The notes beneath the pieces are model-generated. The model ran no database searches, was not told where the DNA came from, and was given only the letters and a program-made list of their open reading frames with translations. Below, one piece after another: positions 16,797 through 25,223 of a stretch of 36,151 bases of DNA. Location: positions 1 through 36,151 of the forward strand of contig MAEO01000030.1 in NCBI GenBank assembly GCA_001683985.1, written 5' to 3'. The translations under genes were made by a program, and so were the position numbers. The DNA comes from Smithella sp. M82 (GTDB taxonomy: Bacteria; Desulfobacterota; Syntrophia; Syntrophales; Smithellaceae). How positions within the stretch are numbered: position 1 is the stretch's first letter; every line of letters starts with the position of its first letter.

Positions 16797-16836
16797 TGTC
16801 ATTCCTAACCCTGGCTTATCAGGGTGAGGAATCTTA
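16797..16836 (+). repeat. Single TGTCATT...GAGGAATCTT dispersed repeat
   Basis: TGTCATTCC at 16797-16805, a hairpin ACCCTG-gcttat-CAGGGT at 16808-16825, then GAGGAATCTT. The outer motifs match the repeat pair at 8828-8985. It abuts the first recognisable codons of the decayed paaK. Confidence 0.6.
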
Positions 16837-16839
16837 TTT

Positions 16840-17664
16840 GAAACCATGCCCCGTGAGGTTATCAAAGCCCTGCAGGCCAAAAGATTACAGCAGGTTCTGG
16901 AAAGAGTGTACCATTCGGTGGGTTTCTATAAAAAATCATTTGATGCCGTTAAAGTTAAACCAGATGATATAAAATCAATTTCCGACATGAAAAAACTTCC
17001 TTTCATCACCAGAAATGATTTTCAAAATAATTACCCCTTCGGTTTGTTTTCCGTACCCATGAGCAACATAGTGCGCTTGCATACTGCTTCCGGCACCAGT
17101 GGAAAATCCATTGTTTTTGGCTATACCAAACACGACACCGAACTTTGGTCCGACCTTATAGCTCGTTCGCTTGTTGCCGCAGGCATCACCAAAAATGACA
17201 TTATTCACAACGCCTTCGGTTACGGATTGTTTACCGGCGGCCTGGGACTGCACTACGGTGCTGAGAAAATCGGCGCCAGCGTTATTCCCATCTCCGGCGG
17301 AAACGATAAAAGGCAACTAATGATTTTGCAGGATTTCGGGCCGACTGTAATTTGCTCGACTCCTTCCTGCGTTCTGCATCTGGCCGAGGAAGGAAAGGCT
17401 ATGGGTGTAGACGTTAAATCCCTGAAACTGCGTGTGGGTATTTTCGGCGCGGAACCGTGGAGTAATGCTACACTGACCAAAGAAGCGGGGCCAATGAAAA
17501 GATATTCAGCGATTCCGGCAGCATCAAGGAACTGCAGAAAATAGAAAAAAGAATCGTCAAGGACATGACAGATTATCTTGGCTTGACCGCGCGTGTCAAA
17601 CTGGTTGAGCCCAACACTCTGCAAAAAGTAGGTGCAAAAATAATCGACAAACGCCGCATTTGAC
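16840..17664 (+). pseudogene. paaK: Decayed phenylacetate-CoA ligase
   Basis: Remnant of an AMP-forming aryl-CoA ligase of the PaaK family. The N-terminal part is well preserved: [20 protein letters not shown], the phosphate loop TASGTSGK, and [20 protein letters not shown], to about GIFGAEPWS. The sequence then jumps out of frame to the family C-terminus [40 protein letters not shown], stopping at 17662-17664. Roughly 150 residues, including the adenylate-binding core, are missing. The N-terminal residues before ETMPRE are replaced by a dispersed repeat. It was probably once translated together with the ACT-domain gene that follows, a known pairing. Confidence 0.9.
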
Positions 17665-17683
17665 AAACACACAGGGGGAGAAG

Positions 17684-18040
17684 ATGAAAGTAGAACAAAT
17701 CCCGGTTTTTCTGGAAAATAAACCAGGTACTTTGGAGCACGCAACGCGCGCTCTCAAAGAGGCCAATATAAATATCCGCACCTTGTCCGCGGCGGAAACT
17801 GCCGATTTCGGTATTTTACGTTTGATAGTTAATGATGTCGAAAAAGCCAACAAGGCTTTAAAAGACAGCGGTTTCCGAGTGAGCAAAACCCCCTGTTGTC
17901 GCTGTGGAAGTTCCCGACAAACCGGGCGGACTGCACAGCATCATGGAAGTCGTCTCCAAAGAAGGCATCAACGTCGAATACCTTTACGCCTTTGTGGAAA
18001 AAGCGGCCAGAATGCCGTCATCATCTTCCGCTTCGACATG
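17684..18040 (+). pseudogene. Frameshifted tandem-ACT-domain protein
   Basis: The first ACT domain reads MKVEQIPVFLENKPGTLEHA, TRALKEANINIRTLSAAETA, ending GFRVSKTP, with GGGGGAG just upstream of the ATG. At a C-run near 17890 the frame shifts. The second ACT domain is readable as [20 protein letters not shown] and [16 protein letters not shown] in a different frame, and a lost base near 18012 restores the first frame (NAVIIFRFD). The 3' end then runs into the opposite-strand acyltransferase gene. ACT proteins of this kind are commonly encoded next to PaaK-type ligases as small-molecule-sensing partners. Two indels make it a pseudogene. Confidence 0.85.
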
Positions 18041-18932
18041 ACCGTATGTATCGCGGTTGGTACGGCTTTGTTTTCCAGCGCTGATGGAACCAGAAATACT
18101 GGTCCGGATATTCGCGAATAATGTCTTCTATGGCTTTGGTGAAGCGCTGAGTATTTACCCGCAAGTCCGCTTCATTATTATCTGTACAGACAGCCTCCAT
18201 AACAGGTTTAAGTATAAGTTTGTATCTGCCTGATTTTTGTCTGACCATAAAAGCCGGAACCACCGGAGCGCCGGAGCGCATGGCCATTACTGCAAGCCCC
18301 ACACCGGTACATGCCGGACGGCCGAAAAAATCAACAAATACTCCTTCATAAGCGGCAACATTCTGGTCGCTGAGGATGCCGATTATCTGATTCTCTTGTA
18401 ACAATTCCATAATTCGTTTACCTGAGCCGCCTTTGGGAATCAAGTCATTTCCCTGCATAGTTCGCACATATTCAACCATGTTATCAACAACCGGACTATC
18501 TATTGGCCGGTAAACAATTTGCATTGGTTTAAGATATAGAGGAACAGCAATGGTCATCAACTCCCAATTGCCAAAATGAGCAGCGATGAAAAGAACTCCT
18601 TTACCTTTGGCAATTGCCGACTGATAATTTTTCAGACCTTCCAATTCAACCCACCGGTGAATATTTTCTCTGGCAATGGAAGGCAGACTGAAAAATTCAG
18701 CGGCCACAATGGCAAAATGACGGTAGACCCCTTTGGCGATTTTTATTATTTCCTTTAAATCCTTTTCCGGAAAAGAATGCTGAAGATTATCCAGCACTAT
18801 CAAACGGTTTTTGGAACCGACAAGGTAAAAAAGCCGGAAAAATAATTTAAATAATCCTTTATGCACACTTAGCGGAACACAGCGGAAAACACATAGCAAA
18901 ATACTGGTTGTCTTTGTTTTTTCAACAGGCAT
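18021..18932 (-). CDS. Lipid A biosynthesis lauroyl acyltransferase-like (LpxL/HtrB)
   Basis: Predicted inner-membrane acyltransferase that adds a secondary acyl chain to Kdo2-lipid A (303 aa). The HX4E catalytic motif is H119-F-G-N-W-E124. Further family features are [35 protein letters not shown] and the C-terminal [12 protein letters not shown]. The N-terminus has a weakly hydrophobic segment that may anchor it. It lies 3 bases downstream of the Cys4-repeat gene and is probably co-transcribed. Its last codons overlap the decayed ACT gene. Its presence implies a Gram-negative outer membrane. Confidence 0.9.
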   Translation of the reverse strand: MPVEKTKTTSILLCVFRCVPLSVHKGLFKLFFRLFYLVGSKNRLIVLDNLQHSFPEKDLKEIIKIAKGVYRHFAIVAAEFFSLPSIARENIHRWVELEGLKNYQSAIAKGKGVLFIAAHFGNWELMTIAVPLYLKPMQIVYRPIDSPVVDNMVEYVRTMQGNDLIPKGGSGKRIMELLQENQIIGILSDQNVAAYEGVFVDFFGRPACTGVGLAVMAMRSGAPVVPAFMVRQKSGRYKLILKPVMEAVCTDNNEADLRVNTQRFTKAIEDIIREYPDQYFWFHQRWKTKPYQPRYIRSCRSGR

Positions 18933-18935
18933 AAT

Positions 18936-19247
18936 TTATTTATTATAGGGCTTACCGCATTCCTTACATTTTCCATCGGCGCCAATTACACCGATGCATG
19001 ACCCATCGCTGCATAATACTCTTTGGTCCCAATCATCAGATGCAGCACCTGCTGAAACTTCTTTTGTTTCTTCTACTTTGTTTATTTGAATAACATCTAC
19101 GATTGGCTCTTCCGGCAGTTTGCCTCCATAAGGTTTGCCGCATTCCTTACACTTTCCATCAGTGCCGATTGTACCAATACAGGCCTCATCACTGCACAGA
19201 ATTCTTTTGTCCCAGTCTTCATTTTCATCAAAAATGATTTCCGCCAT
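18936..19247 (-). CDS. Small protein with two tandem Cys4 (zinc-ribbon-like) modules
   Basis: 103 aa, no named family recognised. Two near-identical modules 61 residues apart contain DWD(K/Q)R(I/V)LCSD, CIG(T/V)IG, then DGKCKECGKPY. Cysteines are C18, C23, C33, C36 and C79, C84, C94, C97, a spacing suited to two structural zinc sites. An acidic, low-complexity linker joins them. GGGAGAG lies about 7 bases upstream of the ATG. It is directly upstream of the LpxL-like gene (3-base gap), so a link to envelope lipid synthesis is possible. The function is unknown. Confidence 0.8.
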   Translation of the reverse strand: MAEIIFDENEDWDKRILCSDEACIGTIGTDGKCKECGKPYGGKLPEEPIVDVIQINKVEETKEVSAGAASDDWDQRVLCSDGSCIGVIGADGKCKECGKPYNK

Positions 19248-19312
19248 TATGCTCTCCCGTTATGTCACCACTATGTCTTGTCCAATATCATCAATTTAAA
19301 AATCTCTTGTAG

Positions 19313-19333
19313 GGATTGTTTCCCGAACAATCC
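19313..19333. repeat. Perfect stem-loop in rtcB 3' flank
   Basis: GGATTGTT, a 5-base loop, then AACAATCC: 8 base pairs without mismatch, in the 150-base gap between rtcB (minus) and the Cys4-repeat gene. There is no T-run directly after it on the minus strand, so it may be a repeat or an RNA stabiliser and not a canonical terminator. Confidence 0.5.
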
Positions 19334-19399
19334 GTTGTCTTTGGTCTCCTCCTCCGAATTACTTACAACAGCACGAAAAATATTTCCAGAGATAAGGCC

Positions 19400-20842
19400 T
19401 TATCCCTTAATACAAGCAATAGACTTTAATTTTGCTACCTTACGTGCAATTCCCGCCTCGTGCATCACCTGCACGACATCCTGCAAATTTTTATACGCTT
19501 CGGGCATTTCTTCGCTGAGCGTGCCTTTGGAACCGGCCATGACCAAAACGCCCTTTTCCGAAAGTTCACGGGCAATCGAACGTCCGCGGCTGTTTTTGAT
19601 GGCCTGTGACCGGCTCATCACCCGGCCTGCTCCATGACAGGCACTGCCGAAGGTTTCTTCCGTAGCTTTTGGCTGACCGACCAAAACATAAGAGCCCGTT
19701 CCCATATCGCCGGGAATCAGCACCGGCTGACCAACTTTTCTATAACGTTCGGGAACCGCCTCGTGTCCGGCTGGAAAAGCGCGCGTTGCGCCCTTGCGGT
19801 GAACACAAAGTTTTTTCAGCACACCGCCGATATTAAATGACTCTATTTTGGCAATGTTGTGGCACACATCGTAAACCAGCCGCATGTTCACGTCACGCGG
19901 CGATAGCCGCAACGTTTTTTCAAATACTTCCCGCGTTTTGTGCATCAGTATCTGCCGGTTGGCCCAGGCGTAATTGGCACCGCAGGCCATCGCCGCCAGA
20001 TAATTTTTGCCTCGTCCCGACTCGAGATATGCGCAGGCCAGCTGTCTGTCCGGAAGCACTATGCCGGTTTCTTGCGCGTGCTTGACCATTAGGGCCAAAT
20101 AATCATCGCAAATCTGATAACCCAGGCCACGTGAGCCGGTATGAATCATCACGGCAATCTGCCCTTTGTGCAAGCCGAAAGCTTTAGCTGCTTCTTCATC
20201 GAAGATTTCCTGCACAACTTCAATTTCCAGAAAATGATTGCCGGAACCCAAAGTGCCGAGTTGTTCTTTGCCGCGCTCCAGCGCGCGCGCCGATACCTGC
20301 TCTGGATCAGCACCCATGATGGCGCCGCCGTCTTCTGTCGTTTCCAAATCCTCCGCAGAACCAAAGCCGACCTTCACCGCCCAGGCTGCTCCTTCTTCGA
20401 GCACCTTTTTCTGATCCTTGCCGGACAATTTAACCGATCCGGTGGAACCGACACCGGAAGGTATGTGTTGATACAAGGCTGTTGTTAAATCGCTGAGACG
20501 TGCTTTGATATCGCCTAAAGTTAAATTGGTTGTCATCAGACGGCAGCCGCAGTTGATATCGTAACCGACGCCACCTGGCGAAATAATGCCGCCATCCAGA
20601 TCAAACGCCGCCACACCGCCGATGGGAAAGCCATAACCCCAGTGGACATCGGGCATCGCCAGCGAAAAGTTTACGATGCCCGGCAAATGCGCGACATTGG
20701 CCACCTGCTTCGCGCTTTCGTCACCTTTTAAAAGCTGATAGATTTTTTCATTGGCGTAGATAATCCCCGGCACCCTCATGCCTCCTGTTTGGGGAAGCAG
20801 CCAGCGGTTGTCATCCAGTTTTTCTAAAATAATTCCAGACAT
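19400..20842 (-). CDS. rtcB: RNA-splicing ligase RtcB
   Basis: GTP- and Mn-dependent ligase joining 2',3'-cyclic phosphate (or 3'-phosphate) RNA ends to 5'-OH ends. The 480-aa protein shows GVGYDINCGCRL with D95 and C98 as metal ligands, LGSGNHFLEIE, HTGSRGLGYQIC, RKGATRAFPAG, and HGAGRVMSRSQA carrying the guanylated histidine region. Length matches the family. Archease, its activator, is encoded immediately upstream on the same strand with a repeat-containing gap of about 100 bases. It could act in tRNA splicing-like repair or RNA damage repair. Confidence 0.96.
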   Translation of the reverse strand: MSGIILEKLDDNRWLLPQTGGMRVPGIIYANEKIYQLLKGDESAKQVANVAHLPGIVNFSLAMPDVHWGYGFPIGGVAAFDLDGGIISPGGVGYDINCGCRLMTTNLTLGDIKARLSDLTTALYQHIPSGVGSTGSVKLSGKDQKKVLEEGAAWAVKVGFGSAEDLETTEDGGAIMGADPEQVSARALERGKEQLGTLGSGNHFLEIEVVQEIFDEEAAKAFGLHKGQIAVMIHTGSRGLGYQICDDYLALMVKHAQETGIVLPDRQLACAYLESGRGKNYLAAMACGANYAWANRQILMHKTREVFEKTLRLSPRDVNMRLVYDVCHNIAKIESFNIGGVLKKLCVHRKGATRAFPAGHEAVPERYRKVGQPVLIPGDMGTGSYVLVGQPKATEETFGSACHGAGRVMSRSQAIKNSRGRSIARELSEKGVLVMAGSKGTLSEEMPEAYKNLQDVVQVMHEAGIARKVAKLKSIACIKG

Positions 20843-20867
20843 AATGAATTCTCTTCAAACAAATTAT

Positions 20868-20930
20868 CCCCCTCTTTTTTAAAGAGGGATGTCATTGAAA
20901 TCCCCCTTGCTCCCCCTTTAAAAAAGGGGG
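20868..20930. repeat. Two consecutive C-rich/G-rich palindromes
   Basis: First hairpin: CCCTCTTT / AAAGAGGG (20870-20877 and 20881-20888). Second hairpin: CCCCCTTT / AAAGGGGG (20912-20919 and 20923-20930). They fill the gap between archease and rtcB. Similar palindromes are common dispersed intergenic repeats in many bacteria. They could also attenuate transcription between the two genes. Confidence 0.65.
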
Positions 20931-20940
20931 AAATCTATTG

Positions 20941-21363
20941 TTACACATCGAATATTATTCTTGCCTTCCAGCCTGTTTTTACTTTCTCCACGGTCAGGCC
21001 GGAATACGTTACCGCCTTGATCTCTGTTTTAATCGTCTGTTTTTTTCTGTTAAACAATTCTCCAGTCAGCCGTGTCCGTAATTCTTTATTGGAAAATTCT
21101 ATAATGTCGCAACTACCTGTTACGAATTTTTCGCCATTGAACAAATAAAGCAGCTCCCGTAAAAAATTAATCAGCAAATCGGCAACATCCGCACCTTCGA
21201 CTGTTATTGTCTTTCTTTTTTTTGCGGACACATCTCCGCTTTTGCTTTCAAGCATGATATCAAACAAAGCCTCGGCGGCGTTCACAAACAGCTCTTTTCT
21301 GGTCCGGCCTGTAACTTCAACGCCGATATCCGCCGTGTGATCAAACAATTTGTAGTGCGACAT
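20941..21363 (-). CDS. Archease, RtcB activator
   Basis: Small protein (140 aa from ATG 21363) that promotes RtcB guanylylation and multiple turnover. It carries the family N-terminus MSHYKLFDHTADIGVEVTGR, NAAEALFDIMLE, GADVADLLINFLRELLYLFN, and a C-terminal VEKVKTGWKARIIFDV. An in-frame upstream start at 21381 would add MGYTFH, but the family usually starts at the chosen Met. It is upstream of rtcB on the same strand. A second, broken copy of its 5' end lies at 24768-24863. Confidence 0.94.
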   Translation of the reverse strand: MSHYKLFDHTADIGVEVTGRTRKELFVNAAEALFDIMLESKSGDVSAKKRKTITVEGADVADLLINFLRELLYLFNGEKFVTGSCDIIEFSNKELRTRLTGELFNRKKQTIKTEIKAVTYSGLTVEKVKTGWKARIIFDV

Positions 21364-21459
21364 GTGGAAAGTATAGCCCAATTATGCAGGATGAACAAGC
21401 AGGCATATATTGCCTTTGCTCTATTGCATTATTTATCAAACCGTATCTCATAAAACTCT

Positions 21460-21496
21460 ATAAATAAGAAAAGGCAAAGCCATTTCTGGCCTTGCC
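21460..21496 (-). terminator. Rho-independent terminator after zf-TFIIB gene
   Basis: On the minus strand GGCAAGGCC, a 6-base loop, and GGCTTTGCC (21496-21473) are followed by TTTTCTTATTT. This is a strong stem with a T-tract. It ends the zf-TFIIB/P-ATPase transcription unit and separates it from archease. Confidence 0.75.
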
Positions 21497-21543
21497 CCTT
21501 AATCCTTAATATTATTAAATATACGCTATGACTGTTGACTAAT

Positions 21544-21873
21544 TTATTTAAAGATAGAAAAGACGGCTTTCCGGATTTTGTCCAACCCTCCCTGATCCTT
21601 CATAATCATTTCCAGTTCTCCCGGATCGAGGTGCATGGCACCGCAATTATCGTTGACGCACACATCAACCTTTACGGACCCGTAGCTTATTTCTGCCAGG
21701 CTCTCTGTACCACAGCGAAAACAGTGGTTCTTGTGTTCGTCTCTGTATTTTTTGTTTGATTCATGTTTTATTTGTTCACGTAACTTTTTGATTTTCTTTT
21801 GTTCCTGCTCTTTAAAATAGAGATCTTCATGATCTCCTGTTTTAATACTTACAGATACCTTTTCCTTCGTCAT
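21544..21873 (-). CDS. zf-TFIIB family zinc-finger protein
   Basis: 109-aa protein. The N-terminal half is strongly charged and probably helical (KEQEQKKIKKLREQIKHESN). The C-terminal half has the zf-TFIIB pattern CFRCGTESL...VKVDVCVNDNCGAMHLDPGELE with C51, C54, C72 and C77 as likely zinc ligands. A perfect AAGGAGG is 7 bases upstream of the ATG. It lies 151 bases downstream of the P-type ATPase and ends at a terminator. Its role is unknown. Confidence 0.85.
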   Translation of the reverse strand: MTKEKVSVSIKTGDHEDLYFKEQEQKKIKKLREQIKHESNKKYRDEHKNHCFRCGTESLAEISYGSVKVDVCVNDNCGAMHLDPGELEMIMKDQGGLDKIRKAVFSIFK

Positions 21874-22024
21874 AATGGCCTCCTTGTTTAATAGGGGTTC
21901 TTTTCCCTTCTTTGTATTCCAGATATTTTATTGGCGGATGTAGTATATGAATTACTTTTTTTTATGTCAATTCCTTTATCAAAAATATTTTTATTGTTTA
22001 TTATTTTTAATCTCGTCACCCTCA

Positions 22025-24730
22025 TCATCTTTTGTTTTTCGTATTATGTCTTCGAACAAACCATTTCTCAATACCCACGGCCACCATGATCAAAGAAGCG
22101 GCAGCCATAATACGTAACCAGGCATCAAGACCGATGGGGCTGCTGTGCAAAGCGGTGTTCATGACAGACACATAGGTGAAGAGCAGCTGTAAAACAAACA
22201 TGAGGCCTGCTCCGCCGAACACCCAGAGATTGGAGAAAAATCCGACTTCAAAAACGGATTTGGTGAGCGACCGGCAGTTAAAGAGATATAAGATTTCGCC
22301 CATGACAAACAAGTTTACCGCCACGGTTCTGGCCTCTGCTATACCGGCGCCATTTGAAAGTTCGTACTCGAAGAGGCCGAATGTGCCCAGTAGTAACAGA
22401 AAACCCACGATGGCAATCCGCCACATGAGTGTGCGGGTGAGGATGGGTTCCCTAGGATTGCGCGGCATCCTTTCCATGATGCCGGGTTCCTTGGGCTCGA
22501 ACACCAGCATCAGTCCCAGCAGGACTGCTGTCGTCATGTTAATCCAGAGAATCTGCACCGGCAAAATGGGAAGCGTCACCCCCGCGAAAATGGCCGCCAG
22601 GATGACCAGGCCTTCGCCGATGTTCGTGGGAAGCGTCCAGACGATAAACTTGGTGAGATTGTCGAAGGTTCCCCTGCCTTCCTCAACGGCAGCCTCGATG
22701 GAAGCGAAGTTGTCATCCGTTAGTACCATGTCTGCAGCTTCTTTGGCTACGTCCGTTCCGGTAATCCCCATGGCCACGCCGATGTTCGCCCGCTTGAGGG
22801 CAGGCGCGTCGTTCACCCCGTCGCCCGTCATGGCAACAATATTTCCCCGGGTCTGGAGGGCCTCCACCAGGCGGAGCTTCTGCTCCGGGGCCACACGGGC
22901 ATAAACCGATACATCCTCCACAATGTCGATGACTTCCTGGTCGCTCATGGCTGCCAGTTCCTTGCCGGTAAAGACCTTTGCCGCGTTGTGCAGGCCTATC
23001 CTTTCGGCAATAGCCGATGCGGTAAGCGCATGGTCACCGGTGATCATCTTCACCTTGATGCCGGCGCTGTGGCATTTGTGCACCGCCTCGACGGCTTCAC
23101 TCCGGGGCGGGTCGATCATGCCCTGCAAACCCAAAAAGGTGAGCCCTGTTTCGATGTCCTTATGGCCAATCTTCTGCGTGCCGCTCTCCAGAGCTTTTTG
23201 TGCAAAAGCAAGAACCCTGAGACCTTTAGCCGCCATGGCCTCCACGGCCGCATGGATTACCGCAGAATCCAGAGCAACGGCGGACCCCTGCGGATTAAAG
23301 ACCGAGGCGCAGCGCTCCATGACCGCCTCAACTGATCCTTTCACAAACACCAGCGAGTTTCCTCCCTGAGCGTCAGCGTGAAGGGTGGCCATGTACTGGT
23401 AATGCGATTCGAAGGGGATTGTATCGAGACGCTTGAACCGCGCCTGTTCCTTGTCCATGAAAAGTCCTGCCTTGGCCGCAACTGTAATCAGGGCGCCTTC
23501 CGTGGGATCCCCCTGAACGGTGAGCCGCCCTTCTTTCTCGACGAGCAGACTATCATTGCAGAGAAGACCGCACCTCAGCGTTTGCATGAGACTATCGGAA
23601 AGGGCATCTTCAGTTTTGGCATCCGTGCGCTCAACCTTGCCGTCAAACGCATAGCCTGTTCCGCTGACTGAATAGGTCTCTCCACCTGCGGCAATCTCCT
23701 GCACCGTCATCTGGTTTTCGGTGAGCGTACCGGTCTTGTCCGAACAGATTACGGTGGTACTGCCCAGGGTCTCTACGGCAGGCAGCTTGCGGATGATGGC
23801 ACGTCTTTTGGCCATTCGTGCCACGCCGATGGCAAGCGTGATGGTCATCGCGGCCGGCAGGCCTTCGGGAATGGCACCCACCGCCAGGGCCACGGCGGCC
23901 ATGAACATATCGAAGGCGCTCTGGCCTCTCAGCAGACCAACAACGAAAGTTGCCAGGGCAAATCCCAGGATCAGGTAGAGCAAAATCTTGCTGAATTCCC
24001 CGATCTTTTTCAAAAGCGGGGTCTGCAGTTCCTCAGTGGAAGAGATGAGTTCCGAGATGCGGCCCACCTCCGTGCTGTCGCCTATGGCCACCACCACGCC
24101 GGAGGCCTGTCCATAAGTTACCAGCGCCGAGCCATACACCATGTTTCTTCTATCGGCCAGAACGGTATCGTGGGGAAGCGGCACCGGGTCTTTCTGGACG
24201 GCTACGGACTCTCCGGTAAGAGCCGACTCGTCCACCTGCAGGTCGCGGGATGCTATCAGGCGCATATCCGCGGGCACTTTATCTCCCGACTGCAGCAGAA
24301 CAATATCGCCGGGAACCACCTCTGTAGAAGATATCTTCACCTTCTTGCCCGAACGCATGACCGTGGCTTCCGTGATCATTGTTTTCGCCAGCGCTTCCAT
24401 GGCCTTAACCGCCTTGGACTCTTGTACGAACCCTATCACAGCATTAACGATGACCACCCCGAAAATGACTCCGGCATCCACCCATTCCTGGAACAAGGCC
24501 GTAACAGTTCCGGCCGCCAGCAGGATGTAAATCAACGGCTGATGAAACTGCAGGAGAAATCTCATCAAGGGACCTTTGCTTTTTTTGGCAGTCAGGACAT
24601 TTGCTCCGAATCGCTCTTTCCGGTGACTTATTTCCAGGAGATCAAGTCCCTTGTCCGGATTTGTCTCCAAAAGATTAATAACTTCTTCATGGGGCATATG
24701 GTGCCAGTGTTTTCCCAACAATTTTTCCAT
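22025..24730 (-). CDS. P2-type cation-transporting ATPase
   Basis: Inner-membrane P-type ATPase (901 aa from ATG 24730, with AGGA 9 bases upstream; a TTG two codons earlier is less likely). Domains in order: cytosolic N-terminus WHHMPHEEVINLLETNPDKG, TM1-2, actuator with TGES (about 172-175), TM3-4 with VGAIPEGLPA, phosphorylation site CSDKTGTLTE (Asp at about 331), nucleotide domain, hinge MTGDGVNDAPAL, and the C-terminal helix bundle. The PEGLPA motif suggests Ca or Na/K-type transport; the TM6 region reads INMTTAVLLGLMLVFEP, so the ion is uncertain. By eye its DNA is more GC-rich than the neighbouring archease and rsmG-parA regions. Confidence 0.93.
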   Translation of the reverse strand: MEKLLGKHWHHMPHEEVINLLETNPDKGLDLLEISHRKERFGANVLTAKKSKGPLMRFLLQFHQPLIYILLAAGTVTALFQEWVDAGVIFGVVIVNAVIGFVQESKAVKAMEALAKTMITEATVMRSGKKVKISSTEVVPGDIVLLQSGDKVPADMRLIASRDLQVDESALTGESVAVQKDPVPLPHDTVLADRRNMVYGSALVTYGQASGVVVAIGDSTEVGRISELISSTEELQTPLLKKIGEFSKILLYLILGFALATFVVGLLRGQSAFDMFMAAVALAVGAIPEGLPAAMTITLAIGVARMAKRRAIIRKLPAVETLGSTTVICSDKTGTLTENQMTVQEIAAGGETYSVSGTGYAFDGKVERTDAKTEDALSDSLMQTLRCGLLCNDSLLVEKEGRLTVQGDPTEGALITVAAKAGLFMDKEQARFKRLDTIPFESHYQYMATLHADAQGGNSLVFVKGSVEAVMERCASVFNPQGSAVALDSAVIHAAVEAMAAKGLRVLAFAQKALESGTQKIGHKDIETGLTFLGLQGMIDPPRSEAVEAVHKCHSAGIKVKMITGDHALTASAIAERIGLHNAAKVFTGKELAAMSDQEVIDIVEDVSVYARVAPEQKLRLVEALQTRGNIVAMTGDGVNDAPALKRANIGVAMGITGTDVAKEAADMVLTDDNFASIEAAVEEGRGTFDNLTKFIVWTLPTNIGEGLVILAAIFAGVTLPILPVQILWINMTTAVLLGLMLVFEPKEPGIMERMPRNPREPILTRTLMWRIAIVGFLLLLGTFGLFEYELSNGAGIAEARTVAVNLFVMGEILYLFNCRSLTKSVFEVGFFSNLWVFGGAGLMFVLQLLFTYVSVMNTALHSSPIGLDAWLRIMAAASLIMVAVGIEKWFVRRHNTKNKR

Positions 24731-24767
24731 GCACAATTTTCCTTTCGGGGAAAAGTTTTTATAACGT

Positions 24768-24863
24768 TTAATCGGCGGCGTTCACAAACAGCACTTTTGC
24801 GGTTCGGCCGGTAATTTCAATACCGATATCCGCCGTATGGTCAAAGAATTTATAGTTCGACAT
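24768..24863 (-). pseudogene. Broken second copy of archease 5' end
   Basis: The minus-strand frame reads MSNYKFFDHTADIGIEITGR, then TAKVLFVNAAD, then TAA. It matches residues 1-31 of the intact archease at 20941-21363, and the nucleotide similarity continues a little upstream of the start codon. The remaining 110 residues are absent. The fragment lies on the far side of the P-type ATPase, so the ATPase and zf-TFIIB genes sit between an intact and a broken archease. Confidence 0.88.
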
Positions 24864-25223
24864 GCAGAGAGTATAACTGAATATTGCTTATTGAACAAGG
24901 GCAGCTAACAGATTAGGCAGCTTTCATGATAAGCTATACATAACGACGTAATTATTTGCGCATCCGTCACCCTTCGACAAGCTTAGGGCGACCGGTCATG
25001 GTGAGCCTGTCGAACCATGTACCGGGTATTTTTTCTCGACAATGATAGTCATGCGCAATTATTTATGTCGCTATGTATAATAATAAATCTGTCCCCTTAT
25101 TCCACCTTAATGAACCTTGATTTTCCGACACGTAGTAAACGGAAAATCGTAGAGTGAATTATCCCGCCACCTTCAGGTGGCAGGGACGAGCGTCACTACA
25201 TTCGCTCTTAGCTTGGCTCACTA
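24864..25223. other. 360-base intergenic region of nested repeats
   Basis: No gene was seen. The region holds the 145-bp inverted-repeat element (24935-25079), an inverted repeat GATTTTCCG/CGGAAAATC (25119-25127 and 25140-25148), and a perfect hairpin GCCACCT-TC-AGGTGGC (25166-25181) just beyond the 3' end of gyrA. The last could end gyrA transcription, although no T-run follows it. Confidence 0.55.
24935..25079. repeat. 145-bp MITE-like element with 29-bp terminal inverted repeats
   Basis: The left arm 24935-24963 and right arm 25051-25079 are inverted copies matching at 25 of 29 positions (my count). The interior carries a second palindrome, TTCGACAAGCT ... AGCCTGTCGAA (about 24976-25015), of a type widely dispersed in bacterial intergenic DNA. 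No open reading frame lies inside. It looks like a non-autonomous mobile element with a nested palindromic repeat. Confidence 0.65.

Noticed and set aside
17684..18121. Reading the whole frame as one intact 146-aa ACT protein
   Set aside because: The second half is out of frame with the second ACT domain, and the tail is antisense to the acyltransferase gene.
22176..23369. Long plus-strand frames (242 and 148 codons) opposite the P-type ATPase
   Set aside because: Shadows of the GC-rich ATPase gene, with no domain of their own.
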